Below, one piece after another: positions 44,489 to 53,473 of a stretch of 64,000 nt of DNA. The notes beneath the pieces were generated by a model. The model was not told the DNA's origin. It worked only from the letters and a program-made list of their open reading frames with translations, and did no database searches. This DNA comes from JAIPEI01 sp964443135. Lineage in GTDB: Bacteria > Desulfobacterota > DSM-4660 > Desulfatiglandales > HGW-15. Where the stretch lies: assembly GCA_964443135.1 (NCBI GenBank), contig CAYUBQ010000001.1, positions 99,331-163,330 on the forward strand, given 5' to 3'. The translations under genes were made by a program, and so were the position numbers. How positions within the stretch are numbered: position 1 is the stretch's first letter; each line of letters starts with the position of its first letter.

Positions 44489-46159
44489 TTAGAAATTAAA
44501 GACGCCATCCACATCTTCTTGAGGAACATCGAATACGGCATTGGTCGGGGGCAAAGGCTCAACCCTCATCCAGTCCGGTAGCCTGTCAGATCCAGGTCCT
44601 ATCCCCGCTTTTGCGTTGAAATTTCTCTCCTGCCGAAGCATTTCCTTTCCCATCTCCAAATAGTCTTCCACTCCCCAGCTGACCCCATAAAGGCCGTTGA
44701 TCACCGGGACAATGAGTTCCGGCGCGCGCGCCATAAATGTGAAGAGACAGAGTCCAGTGGCATCGAATGCGGCCATTCCGATCTGAGAGAGCCTTGACCT
44801 ATCCCCTTGACCGCTGGGGGAAAGCGGTTCTTCCATTACCGCGCCTGCGGTGTGATCAGCACCCTGTGGGCTTGTAGCATAGGTTACTGCCCACCCCTTG
44901 GAAGACCTGGCGGCGTGAGCAGGAATGCCTAAACTCTTCACGGCCGGAACCCGCTCAATCCCGAATATCTTCGCCGCCGCTGAAACACCGCTTCCCAGTA
45001 TCCGGCCCATGGGCGTTCCATTCTCGATTTCATCGATCAGGGATGCGGCTTTCGCCGCATCACCGAATTCGAAAAGGCCTACATCATTCAGTATCCCGAT
45101 GGTGCAACCTAATTCAATAGTATCAATGCCCAAATCATCACATCTGCGATCCATTCTCGCAATTGCATCAAGATCATCAATCCCGAGGTTCGAACCAAGC
45201 ATGCCGATGGTCTCATATTCAAGCGCCGCTGTGACAAACTTTTGGGATGAATCATTAAACAGGGAAGAACAGCGGACAACACAGCCGGGCATACAACCGT
45301 GCCCCATCGAACCATTACGCGCCTTCACCATCTCGGCAAACTTGGTTGCGTTAATTCTGTCGGCTCTATCAAAGGAGCCAAGCCTGTGGTTGTTGGTAGG
45401 AAGACTGCCGCGTCCATTGTCCGCATCAACAAAAATGGCCGTACCGAGAGTGTGAAGGGCATCCGTAAAGGGGGCATTCCGAATTGCGTCTGTCAATGCC
45501 TTTGCGGTGGACTTGAATAAATCTCTGCTTGCGGCTTTTCGAACACTGCACCCTTCGCTGTCAATCACTATCGCCTTGAGACCTTTGGCGGCCATAACCG
45601 CCCCAAGGCCGCCTCGAGCAGCATGCCTTGCAGGATTACCATCAGGGTCTGCTACGGCGACGGTTGAATTTGCAAGCCTCATCTCGCCTGCGGGGCCGGT
45701 TATGATAATGCCCACTTTATCCCCATACATCTGTCTGAGTCTCTCACAAGCGTGGTAGTTTTTCAGCCCGGAAACATTTTCGGCGGATTCGAGTTTCGTC
45801 CCATTGACATCAATCTTTAAAGTCTGCCATGTCTCGCTTTTTCCTTCCACGAAGATGCCGCCGATACCAAGTCGCCCGAGCTTGTGGGCTGCTGTACCGC
45901 CGGAGTTTGCCTCTCTTATGCACCCAGTCAGTGGACTTTTTCCTCCTATCGAAAGCCTTCCTGACTGGGGCGCGCTTGTTCCAGCAAAAAGACCTGGGGC
46001 CACAACGAACAAACCCTCTCTTGCCAGCGGATGGGCCGTCGGCGAACCGTACTTTGTCAAGAGATAGTCAACCATAGCCCTACCCCCGACAATTGTGCCT
46101 TCCGGCAATTGCTCTATAGCTATCATATTCTTTGACATATCAACTCTAAGTATATTCAT
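44489..46159 (-). CDS. Aldehyde:ferredoxin oxidoreductase family protein (second copy)
   Basis: 556 residues, somewhat short for the family (usually about 600-630). Seen: PEGTIVGGRAMVDYLLTKYG near residue 19, APQSGRLSIGGKSPLTGCIR near 63, TGPAGEMRLANSTVAVADP near 155, RGGLGAVMAAKGLKAIVID near 182. The 4Fe-4S ligands are CMPGCVVRCSSLF near 287 (CxxCxxxC) with the fourth Cys in TGLCLFTFM near 475. It would reduce a carboxylate to an aldehyde or oxidise the aldehyde with ferredoxin, at a tungsto- or molybdopterin. Followed upstream on the same strand by a MoaD-like gene 29 bp away, a known arrangement for W-AORs. Confidence 0.88.
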   Translation of the reverse strand: MNILRVDMSKNMIAIEQLPEGTIVGGRAMVDYLLTKYGSPTAHPLAREGLFVVAPGLFAGTSAPQSGRLSIGGKSPLTGCIREANSGGTAAHKLGRLGIGGIFVEGKSETWQTLKIDVNGTKLESAENVSGLKNYHACERLRQMYGDKVGIIITGPAGEMRLANSTVAVADPDGNPARHAARGGLGAVMAAKGLKAIVIDSEGCSVRKAASRDLFKSTAKALTDAIRNAPFTDALHTLGTAIFVDADNGRGSLPTNNHRLGSFDRADRINATKFAEMVKARNGSMGHGCMPGCVVRCSSLFNDSSQKFVTAALEYETIGMLGSNLGIDDLDAIARMDRRCDDLGIDTIELGCTIGILNDVGLFEFGDAAKAASLIDEIENGTPMGRILGSGVSAAAKIFGIERVPAVKSLGIPAHAARSSKGWAVTYATSPQGADHTAGAVMEEPLSPSGQGDRSRLSQIGMAAFDATGLCLFTFMARAPELIVPVINGLYGVSWGVEDYLEMGKEMLRQERNFNAKAGIGPGSDRLPDWMRVEPLPPTNAVFDVPQEDVDGVFNF

Positions 46160-46188
46160 TATTAATCTCCAAAGTAATCATAATAGTT

Positions 46189-46446
46189 TCAGCCTCCGTC
46201 CGATAAATCAAAAACCTTAATATCATCGCCGTCAGCCAGCTCATCATTTAGTTGTCTTATTTTGCCTCCAATGGCAACAAAACGGGCCCCATGGGCAGGA
46301 AGTTCGAATGCATTAATTAAGTCTCCAACACTGGAGCCGGCTGGAAGTCGTAAGGCAATTCCCGCCTCTGTGTCATATCCTTTAACACATTTTCCCAAAC
46401 CGGAATACAGCTTTACGTTAACATTTATGAATTCAAATTTATTCAC
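46189..46446 (-). CDS. MoaD/ThiS-family sulfur carrier protein
   Basis: 85 residues of ubiquitin-like fold, ending in LSDGG with the C-terminal Gly-Gly needed for thiocarboxylation. Recognisable FINVNVKLYSGLGKCV strand start, ALRLPAGSSVGDLINAFEL and GDDIKVFDLSDGG. MoaD-like proteins beside W-containing AOR genes are thought to supply sulfur for the pterin cofactor. It lies between the AOR and UbiD genes on the same strand. Confidence 0.85.
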   Translation of the reverse strand: MNKFEFINVNVKLYSGLGKCVKGYDTEAGIALRLPAGSSVGDLINAFELPAHGARFVAIGGKIRQLNDELADGDDIKVFDLSDGG

Positions 46447-46485
46447 GTCCTGATTCCGATCATGTAAAGGTCTGAACTTCTGTCA

Positions 46486-47877
46486 TCAATAAATATAGTC
46501 ATCTAAATGAATTATATCCCAAACCTCATCTGGAACCTTAACCCTATTCGGAAACTCCTTGCTTATCGGACGTGTTGCGTCAATCCCCATTTTTGTGACC
46601 ATTCCCTCGCCGCTGAAAATCGAATCCAGCCCATATGAACTGGGGTCCAGAACACTGCTGCGAGCCCCTTTTACGAAAAACACATCTTGATCAGCCTGAA
46701 CCCGGGTGGAGACGGCCCAGAGCACTTCATCGTCATTAAAGATATCGACATCATCATCTACAACGATGGCATGTTTCACCATGTACTCGGAGCCGAGAAG
46801 TGTCAAAAGCACATTCTTGCCATCGCCGTCACGCACTTTCTCAATGGAAATATAGGCATGGTATCCGGAACCGTTCAAAGGCAAACGGACATCCTTAATG
46901 GTCGGAAAGACAGTTTTAATTTTCTTGTATAAATTAGCCTCTTTGGAAGGCATAATCCAGAGCCCCAGATGCTCTTTTGAAGAAGGAATAATATCATGAT
47001 AAATATAGTCCTGTCGGTGTGTAATCGCTTTTACTCTGAAGACGGGAGATTTCCGCTTCAGCCCGTAGTTCATTGTATATTCACCGAATGGTGCTTCATC
47101 CTTTCTCGCGCCAGACAGAATTTCTCCCTCAATTATCATTTCAGCGTCAGCAGGAACAGGGAAACTCAAGGTCTCCGAAGGAACAATACCAAGAGGTTCG
47201 CCGAGAAGTGAACCCGCTAATGCGTAATCATCAGTACCGAAAGGCTCGTTATTTTGGGATGCGATCACAAAGGCGGGGTGATGACCGATAACGATCGCCA
47301 TTTCGAGATGCTCATTATTTAGCTCCGCGCGCCTCAGCAACTCGCCTCCATGATGATTGGGGTTAATGAAAATTCCGCCTTCGATTGGACCGGAAACCAT
47401 AAAACGATACATGCCCATATTAACCGTTGTTCCATCCAGATTAGACGCTATGCAGACACCGGCCGAGATATATGCTCCCGCATCATCCTCATGATGTTTC
47501 GGAACAGGTAAAGAGAGCAGATCAGGATCTCCTCCCGTGTGAATGATCTCCTTCACAGGTGCATTATCGACCCTCTCGGGAGGCAATGGGCTGAGAATTT
47601 TTTTTAAGTAGTTTTCGTTCAATCTGCTTGAAGCGCCGTCTAATGCGAGCGCCACAGCGTCTCTGTCTGCAAATAAATTGCACACTAATGAATGGCTATG
47701 CCCCGCAACGCTTTTGAAATGAACAATAGGGTCACGGCCAGCGCTTGCGAGCTTTTTCACAAGGGCTGTGCTTTCATATTGAAGGCTCATTTCTTTGTTA
47801 ACCGTCAAAAGTGAATCAGGCATTTTTTGCTGGACAAGGCCAAGGAAGGTCCTCAAATCTTTTTTGTTTGAATTCAT
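46486..47877 (-). CDS. UbiD-family decarboxylase
   Basis: 463 residues, the family size. Conserved parts: RDPIVHFKSVAGHSHSLVCN near residue 47, HTGGDPDLLSLPVPKHHEDD near 115 (UbiD-type LPxPKHxxxDAG), GVCIASNLDGTTVNMGMYRF near 138, then EGEILSGARKDEAPFGEYTM near 250, which carries the Glu-Arg-Glu network binding prenylated FMN, and VVVDDDVDIFNDDEVLWAVS near 375. It reversibly decarboxylates an aromatic or unsaturated acid with prFMN; the UbiX partner is not in the window. On the minus strand with MoaD-like and AOR genes. Confidence 0.9.
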   Translation of the reverse strand: MNSNKKDLRTFLGLVQQKMPDSLLTVNKEMSLQYESTALVKKLASAGRDPIVHFKSVAGHSHSLVCNLFADRDAVALALDGASSRLNENYLKKILSPLPPERVDNAPVKEIIHTGGDPDLLSLPVPKHHEDDAGAYISAGVCIASNLDGTTVNMGMYRFMVSGPIEGGIFINPNHHGGELLRRAELNNEHLEMAIVIGHHPAFVIASQNNEPFGTDDYALAGSLLGEPLGIVPSETLSFPVPADAEMIIEGEILSGARKDEAPFGEYTMNYGLKRKSPVFRVKAITHRQDYIYHDIIPSSKEHLGLWIMPSKEANLYKKIKTVFPTIKDVRLPLNGSGYHAYISIEKVRDGDGKNVLLTLLGSEYMVKHAIVVDDDVDIFNDDEVLWAVSTRVQADQDVFFVKGARSSVLDPSSYGLDSIFSGEGMVTKMGIDATRPISKEFPNRVKVPDEVWDIIHLDDYIY

Positions 47878-47947
47878 CGAGCATCCTCACAGAAAAATAG
47901 TAACCGCCTGTCTACCGGCGTTATCAAACAAGAAACTCTTTCAGGGA

Positions 47948-48550
47948 TCATCGCGCTGATGCAGCTGTTTTCTCCGTTTGATGATTTGAAAAATCAGTAC
48001 CAGCGATAACAGGAAAAACCCCGTTACACCAGTCATAATTCAGGTTTTTAAAAGAGAGAAAATAGATAAGAATAATGATAGGCAAAAGAAAATACCCTTT
48101 TGATAGAAAGGTTTTCGAAAAGCTCTCAAGCTCCTCCTCAAGCTCCTCTTTTGGTAGACTTTTTATTCCCCGCTTTTAGCCTCAAAGTGAACCATCATTT
48201 CAACAGAAACGAAAAACAAGGCAGCAGGAATCATGGCCGATTTGCCAACTTCCGGGAATGAGCTGCCGTGAAATGACGCAATAATGAGAGCAGCTGCACC
48301 CATTACCGGCGGCATGAACTAGCCTCACAAGATGCCGCGGCCGCCGCGGCCTCTACACCGACTGCGAATGTTGGCTTCAATCCGACCTTTTTCATCATTG
48401 GAATGGTAATAGCCCAGTTGTTACAGCGTTAGCTGGTGAGCTGCCTGATATAGAGCCCATAAAACCCGATGCAACAACGATGATCTTGGCCGGACCTCCG
48501 GGCATCTGATCAGTAAAACTCCTCGATAAGCCGATGAAAAACTCTTAACC
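47948..48550 (-). pseudogene. Decayed TAXI-type TRAP transporter permease
   Basis: Read on the minus strand, fragments in three frames match the end of a fused TRAP permease: MPGGPAKIIVVASGFMGSIS near 48510-48440, then SSPANAVTTG, a lost base near 48420, AITIPMMKKVGLKPTFAVGV, a scrambled piece near 48315, MPPVMGAAALIIASFHGSSF near 48300, and FVSVEMMVHFEAKSG; after a further base loss near 48175 KSLPKEELEEELESFSKTF and a membrane helix YFLLPIIILIYFLSF follow. At least three frameshifts are needed. No intact frame remains, so it is non-functional. Confidence 0.72.
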
Positions 48551-48557
48551 TCCTGTT

Positions 48558-48689
48558 TTACTTATAAATGCACCAAAATCCGGTTGCGTCGTCTACGTGT
48601 TTGGAAATTAGATCGGCAATGGCGGCTCCAACCGGGTAGTGAAACCCACCGACACAAGCAGTGGCGATATTGATTTGTTAACGCCCATA
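48558..48689 (-). pseudogene. Fragment of a TAXI-type TRAP solute receptor
   Basis: From ATG 48689 on the minus strand: GVNKSISIATACVGGFHYPV then GAAIADLISKHVDDATG, which has the N-terminal pattern of mature TAXI receptors (ISIATGGTGGVYYPLGGA-like). It stops after 43 codons at 48558 and then passes into the permease remnant. With that it marks a whole decayed TRAP system between the ADH and UbiD genes. The stretch 48690-48877 shows nothing further. Confidence 0.5.
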
Positions 48690-48877
48690 TGCAATCTTTG
48701 TTTCCACTGATAGTGACCAAAAAAATAGCATACAAAAAGACAACAGACTAAATGCAGTAATGCTTGTTAAATACTTTCTATAAATGCCGATTTTTGCACT
48801 TTATAGCCTATTGTTAAGCTCGATATCAACTGCAGACTAATAGGTAGTTAGTTGGAAAAGATAATTAATACTGACAT

Positions 48878-50032
48878 TCATATAATCAACTCAATAATCT
48901 TCTCTAAATCTTTTCTAGATGCACATCGAGGATTTATCTGATTGAGAAGACTTTCATATGCCTCATCTATTATTGTACTTGTGTCTTCTAATAAAATGTT
49001 GGCATCGGACAGCCTCTTTGGAATACCGATATCATTCAAAAGAGTGTCAATTTCATCAATAACTTGTTGGCTGGCCTGCCTGTGTCTTGGATACTCTGTA
49101 AGGATTTTCCAATCAATTGCAGGCACAAGTTTCAGGAATCGCTCGGGATCGGCCAGCCAGTTGAAGCGAAGGATATGCGGCAGGATAATGCCGCATGCAA
49201 GGCCGTGCCCCACTCGCCCGGTTACGCCCACCGGGTGTGCTAGGCCGTGAACCAGTCCTAGCCCGGCGGTGGTCATGGCAATGCCTGCGAGGCAGCTTGC
49301 ATTCAACATGTTCTGGGCCCTCGTCCGGTTCCTTGTGTTCGCTACAAAGGCTCTCAGATTACCGAAAATCAGTTCAACAGAACCCACCGATGCCCTCTCC
49401 GTGATAAAATTGGCATTGGGATTGAAAAACGACTCCAAAGCATGAGTCAATGCGTCCACCCCGGTCTCGGCTGCGATATGGGCCGGGATAGCCGTGAGAA
49501 CATCTGCATCAAGGAATGCGACTTTCGAGAAAATCTGAGGACTCTTAAAAAACATCTTAAATTTCTTTTTATCATCGATGATAACGGCGGCGCTTGACAC
49601 TTCGCTCCCCGTACCGGCTGTTGTGGGGATTGTTATCAGCGGCAGAGGGTTGTTGGGATAACTTTCCCTGGGTCCCTGAAATTTAATAAGATCGATTTCA
49701 TTTGCCGCCAGGATACAAGCGGCTTTTGCCGCGTCTATGGAGCTTCCCCCACCCAAGCCGATAACAGCATCATGCTTTCCGTTCTTTACTACCTCGACAG
49801 CCTTAGATACGTTCTCCACTTTCGGGTCGGGTTCAACGCCATCGAAAACCCCATGATCAATCTTCTCTTCCTTAAGGCACCCGGTAACCTTATCCAGAAT
49901 CCCGGCCCTGACTATGCCTGGATCTGTAATAATCAATGGCTTTCCAATTCCCAGACGAAGTATCTCTTTGGGTAGTTCACTAAGACACCCGGCGAATGAA
50001 ATTATTTTTACCGGAAACTCAAATATTGCCAT
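48878..50032 (-). CDS. Iron-containing alcohol dehydrogenase
   Basis: 384 residues, type III ADH size. NAD-binding AVIGLGGGSSIDAAKAACIL near residue 89, PLITIPTTAGTGSEVSSAAV near 130, and the iron ligands in the GVDALTHALESFFNPNANFI and LGLVHGLAHPVGVTGRVGHG regions (Asp and three His). It oxidises alcohols or reduces aldehydes with NAD(H). It sits at the 3' end of the importer gene set, 39 bp from livF. Likely handles an alcohol/aldehyde made from the imported substrate, possibly together with the AOR (inference). Confidence 0.9.
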   Translation of the reverse strand: MAIFEFPVKIISFAGCLSELPKEILRLGIGKPLIITDPGIVRAGILDKVTGCLKEEKIDHGVFDGVEPDPKVENVSKAVEVVKNGKHDAVIGLGGGSSIDAAKAACILAANEIDLIKFQGPRESYPNNPLPLITIPTTAGTGSEVSSAAVIIDDKKKFKMFFKSPQIFSKVAFLDADVLTAIPAHIAAETGVDALTHALESFFNPNANFITERASVGSVELIFGNLRAFVANTRNRTRAQNMLNASCLAGIAMTTAGLGLVHGLAHPVGVTGRVGHGLACGIILPHILRFNWLADPERFLKLVPAIDWKILTEYPRHRQASQQVIDEIDTLLNDIGIPKRLSDANILLEDTSTIIDEAYESLLNQINPRCASRKDLEKIIELII

Positions 50033-50071
50033 ATGTTAACCCTCCTCGGCTCTATATCTACAAAATTTAAC

Positions 50072-50779
50072 TCAGCCACCCAAGTATGCTTTCTTCACCC
50101 GTTCATCCACGGCAAGGTCTTTGGCAGGACCGGACAGGACTATCTCGCCATTTTCCAGGACATAACCCCTGTCTGCAATTTGAAGGGCAGCATATGCATT
50201 TTGTTCAACAAGCAGTATCGTTGTGCCCCGGTTGTTGATTTCACGAACTGCATCGAAGACAACACGCACAAGCATTGGCGCGAGCCCCAGGCTTGGCTCA
50301 TCAAGTAAGAGCAGCCGAGGTCTCGACATAAGGCCACGCCCCATTGCGAGCATCTGCTGTTCGCCTCCTGATAGAGACCACCCCAGTTGTTTTTTTCTCT
50401 CCTTTAATCGTGGAAACAAATTAAAAACGTTATCTATGTCTTTGTCTATACTCTCTCCACGCTTCCTCCAAGGCGACGTAGCAATCTCCAGATTGCCGAA
50501 TACAGTCAAGCCAGGAAAAATGCGACGTCCCTCAGGAACATGGCTTATGCCTTTTGATACAATATTTTCAACAGAGACCCTGGAGATGTCTTCTCCGAGA
50601 AATTTTATTTGTCCTTTCTGTGGTCTTATTAAACCTGAAATGGTCCTTAATATAGTTGATTTACCAGCACCATTTGCACCTATAAGAGTTACTATCTCCT
50701 CACTTTGAATGTCAAATCTGAGGTTACTCAAAGCAGGTATGTTTCCATAGAATACGTCCATATTCAATATTTCAAGCAT
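50072..50779 (-). CDS. livF: Branched-chain-type ABC importer ATPase LivF
   Basis: 235 residues. Walker A IGANGAGKSTILRTISGL near residue 33, Q-loop, signature SLSGGEQQMLAMGRGLMSRP near 135, Walker B LLLLDEPSLGLAP near 155 and switch His-equivalent in TTILLVEQNAYAALQ. LivF pairs with LivG to power import of hydrophobic amino acids or aromatic acids. I use ATG 50779 (MLEILNMDVFYG), which overlaps the end of livG by 8 bases. Confidence 0.92.
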   Translation of the reverse strand: MLEILNMDVFYGNIPALSNLRFDIQSEEIVTLIGANGAGKSTILRTISGLIRPQKGQIKFLGEDISRVSVENIVSKGISHVPEGRRIFPGLTVFGNLEIATSPWRKRGESIDKDIDNVFNLFPRLKERKKQLGWSLSGGEQQMLAMGRGLMSRPRLLLLDEPSLGLAPMLVRVVFDAVREINNRGTTILLVEQNAYAALQIADRGYVLENGEIVLSGPAKDLAVDERVKKAYLGG

Positions 50780-51560
50780 AATAATCACTCTCTGTGCCCA
50801 GATAAGCCTCGATAACTTTTGGGTTGTTTTGAACCTCGGACGGAGTTCCTTCAGCAATCTTAGTACCGAATTCGATAACACTGATTCGGTCTGATGTATT
50901 CATGACTAACCGCATATTGTGCTCGATTAGAATAACGGTAATCCCCTTGTCCCGAATCTGGCTTATCAAATCAATGAGGTCAGTTGTCTCAGCCTGATTC
51001 ATGCCCGCGGAAGGCTCATCCAATAAGACAAGTCGTGGTTCAGTGGCAAGCGCCCTCGCGATTTCCATAAGGCGCTTCTGTCCGTAAGGAAGGTTCACTG
51101 CATCCATATCTTTCCGGTCGGCCAGGCCTACAAAGCTCAGGGCATCAATCGCCTTCTCATACATCGCTACTTCTTCACGACGAGCGCTTGGCGTCTTGAA
51201 GATCGTTGAGATCAAATTCACGGAACCCCTGACATGGCGTGCAACCATGGTATTTTCCAAAACGCTAAGGCCTTCAAAAACCTTGATATTTTGAAATGTC
51301 CTGGCAACCCCTTTCCGGGTCACAACATGGGGCGGAAAACCAACCAGGTTTTCCCCTGAAAAAACGATTGACCCAGCCACAGGTTTGTAGATACCGCTTA
51401 TAATGTTCAGAATAGTTGTTTTTCCGGCACCATTAGGCCCCATGAGTGAATGGATTTCTCCTTGCTCAACATGAAAATCAACTCCAGACACCGCCAGCAG
51501 CCCGCCGAATTTCATTGAAAGATCGCTGATCTCTATCAGGTGGGATGATTTATGCTTCAT
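50772..51560 (-). CDS. livG: Branched-chain-type ABC importer ATPase LivG
   Basis: 262 residues. Walker A GPNGAGKTTILNIISGIYKP near residue 38, the LivG-specific VARTFQNIKVFEGLSVLENT near 85, signature-like LPYGQKRLMEIARALATEP near 155 and Walker B LVLLDEPSAGMNQAET near 175, then ITVILIEHNMRLVMN. Overlaps livM by 4 bases and livF by 8, so the set is a tight operon. Confidence 0.92.
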   Translation of the reverse strand: MKHKSSHLIEISDLSMKFGGLLAVSGVDFHVEQGEIHSLMGPNGAGKTTILNIISGIYKPVAGSIVFSGENLVGFPPHVVTRKGVARTFQNIKVFEGLSVLENTMVARHVRGSVNLISTIFKTPSARREEVAMYEKAIDALSFVGLADRKDMDAVNLPYGQKRLMEIARALATEPRLVLLDEPSAGMNQAETTDLIDLISQIRDKGITVILIEHNMRLVMNTSDRISVIEFGTKIAEGTPSEVQNNPKVIEAYLGTESDYYA

Positions 51561-52516
51561 TTACCTACTCCGGCATAAAAACGGTTAGACAGGTTTTTGA
51601 CCAAACCCATTATCCCATAAGGCATAAATATCATAAGCATGACGATCCCAGCCCCGTAAATAATCATATAATATTGCCCCATAAAACGTAACCATTCCTT
51701 TAAAAAAACAAGTAAGGTTGCTCCAATTACAGGCCCGGCAATAGTTCCTGAACCCCCAACCAGCGTCATGGTCAGTACGTCCACAGACAACATAACCGAA
51801 AACGCTTCCGGGCTTATTGACCCTATATAACTCGCATAGAGGCCACCGGCCAAGCCTGCAAAAAATGAGGACACCCCGAAATTCACCAGTCTCGTGGTGA
51901 CCGGGTTAACTCCCATAACTGTTGCAGCCAGTTCTCCCACTTTGAGGGCTAACATGGAACGCCCGTACTTGGATCGACGTAAGCTGATCGTAACAAGCAT
52001 CGTTAGAACAATAAAAAACAAAACCAGATAAAAGTATGAGAATCGTGAATCAAAAACAATGGAGCCTAAAGCAGGCGGAGGTATATTATTCACCCCATTT
52101 GTGCCGTTTGTTACTTCTGACCAGTTGAGTATGATATGCCGAACGATTTCACCGAAAGCTAAGGTGATTAAAACAAAGTAGTGACCACCAAGACGGGTGG
52201 CAGGAAATCCAACCAGAATTCCAGCAAAACTGGTAGCCAGGGCCGCACCAAACAATGCAGGAAAATAATTCAATCCGATTCCCATTGTTAATCCGGCAGT
52301 ACAGTATGCCCCAATAGCAAAAAATCCGGCTTGTCCGATCGAAATAAGACCCAAATAACCATTAATATAATTAAGGCTGTAAGTTAATATAATAAATATG
52401 CCTGCAAGGTTTAACATATTCATATAATATCGTGAGTCTTTGAAAAAAATCGGCAAAATTAATGCCATTCCCAGGAAAATGCCGGATACGATTTTCCGTG
52501 TTTGTTCTAAGTTCAT
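51557..52516 (-). CDS. livM: Branched-chain-type ABC importer permease LivM
   Basis: 319 residues, eight to ten membrane helices. Typical LivM segments: SLNYINGYLGLISIGQAGFF near residue 45, FPATRLGGHYFVLITLAFGE near 105, and YGRSMLALKVGELAATVMGV near 185, SSFFAGLAGGLYASYIGSIS near 220. I choose ATG 52516, preceded by GGGGAAGG; a TTG at 52534 is possible. It overlaps livG by 4 bases. Confidence 0.9.
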   Translation of the reverse strand: MNLEQTRKIVSGIFLGMALILPIFFKDSRYYMNMLNLAGIFIILTYSLNYINGYLGLISIGQAGFFAIGAYCTAGLTMGIGLNYFPALFGAALATSFAGILVGFPATRLGGHYFVLITLAFGEIVRHIILNWSEVTNGTNGVNNIPPPALGSIVFDSRFSYFYLVLFFIVLTMLVTISLRRSKYGRSMLALKVGELAATVMGVNPVTTRLVNFGVSSFFAGLAGGLYASYIGSISPEAFSVMLSVDVLTMTLVGGSGTIAGPVIGATLLVFLKEWLRFMGQYYMIIYGAGIVMLMIFMPYGIMGLVKNLSNRFYAGVGK

Positions 52517-52530
52517 TAGCCTTCCCCGCT

Positions 52531-53394
52531 TCAAACCTTTTCCGCAATCTTCTCGCCAAAAAAGCCTTGCGGCAAAACAAGTAAAACAGTGATGAGTATC
52601 AGAAATGAGATTACATCTTTGTATTCAGAGGTAAGGTGAGATGCGACCATCACTTCTGTAACTCCAAGGAATAACCCTGCGATCATAAGCCCTGGAATGC
52701 TTCCAAATCCTCCGATTACAATTGCAATAAAGGCTTTAACAATTAGATATAATCCTATATCGGGCTCAATAAACCAAACAGGCGCCACCAAAAACCCTGC
52801 GATTGAAGCTAGAATACCAGCTAACACAAAAGTTAAAGCGATCATCCAGTTAACTTTAATCCCCATAAGTCTCGCCGTTTCCTGATCCTGCGCTGTTGCT
52901 TCAAGTTTCCTGCCGATTGAAGTACGCGAAAAAAATAATCCTTGTCCGATAAATACCAAAGCAGTAACCAGGAATATTAATAATTGATGGCGTGGAATAA
53001 CGACTTCTCCGAACTTAATAACCCCAAACCCCAAAAAAGAATCAATTTTCAAAGGATCGGGTCCCCAGGCGACCAAGGCTGAGCTTCTAAGGAGTGTGCT
53101 TAAACCTATTGAAGCTATAATTATCGTTACGACTGGTCTGTTCCTCATGGGATAATAGGCGAAAAAATTGTTGAAAAGCCCCAACACACTCATTGCCAAA
53201 ATGGAAAAAACAAATCCCAGACCGAGAGGCAATCCGAATGTTGTTGTTGCAAGAAATCCCAAGTACCCTCCGAACATAACCATCTCGCCGTATGCAAAAT
53301 TGACCGCTCCGACCGCGTTGTATATTAGTATAAAGCCAAGGCCGCACATCGCATAAATGCAGCCTATTGATAAGCCGCTGGCTATTTCCTGCAT
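52531..53394 (-). CDS. livH: Branched-chain-type ABC importer permease LivH
   Basis: 287 residues, about eight membrane helices. LivH hallmark GLSIGCIYAMCGLGFILIYN at residue 7, NFAYGEMVMFGGYLGFL near 32, RTSIGRKLEATAQDQETARL near 158 and AFIAIVIGGFGSIPGLMIAG near 220. It forms the channel with LivM. Ribosome site GGAG/GAAGG precedes ATG 53394. Separated from the receptor gene by 79 bp with no gene. Confidence 0.92.
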   Translation of the reverse strand: MQEIASGLSIGCIYAMCGLGFILIYNAVGAVNFAYGEMVMFGGYLGFLATTTFGLPLGLGFVFSILAMSVLGLFNNFFAYYPMRNRPVVTIIIASIGLSTLLRSSALVAWGPDPLKIDSFLGFGVIKFGEVVIPRHQLLIFLVTALVFIGQGLFFSRTSIGRKLEATAQDQETARLMGIKVNWMIALTFVLAGILASIAGFLVAPVWFIEPDIGLYLIVKAFIAIVIGGFGSIPGLMIAGLFLGVTEVMVASHLTSEYKDVISFLILITVLLVLPQGFFGEKIAEKV

Positions 53395-53473
53395 CCTTCA
53401 CTCCTTGCGGTCACTGACATGTAGAAGCGATAGGGGCATAGATTCGAAGTCCATGCCCCAATCGCTGATCGTT

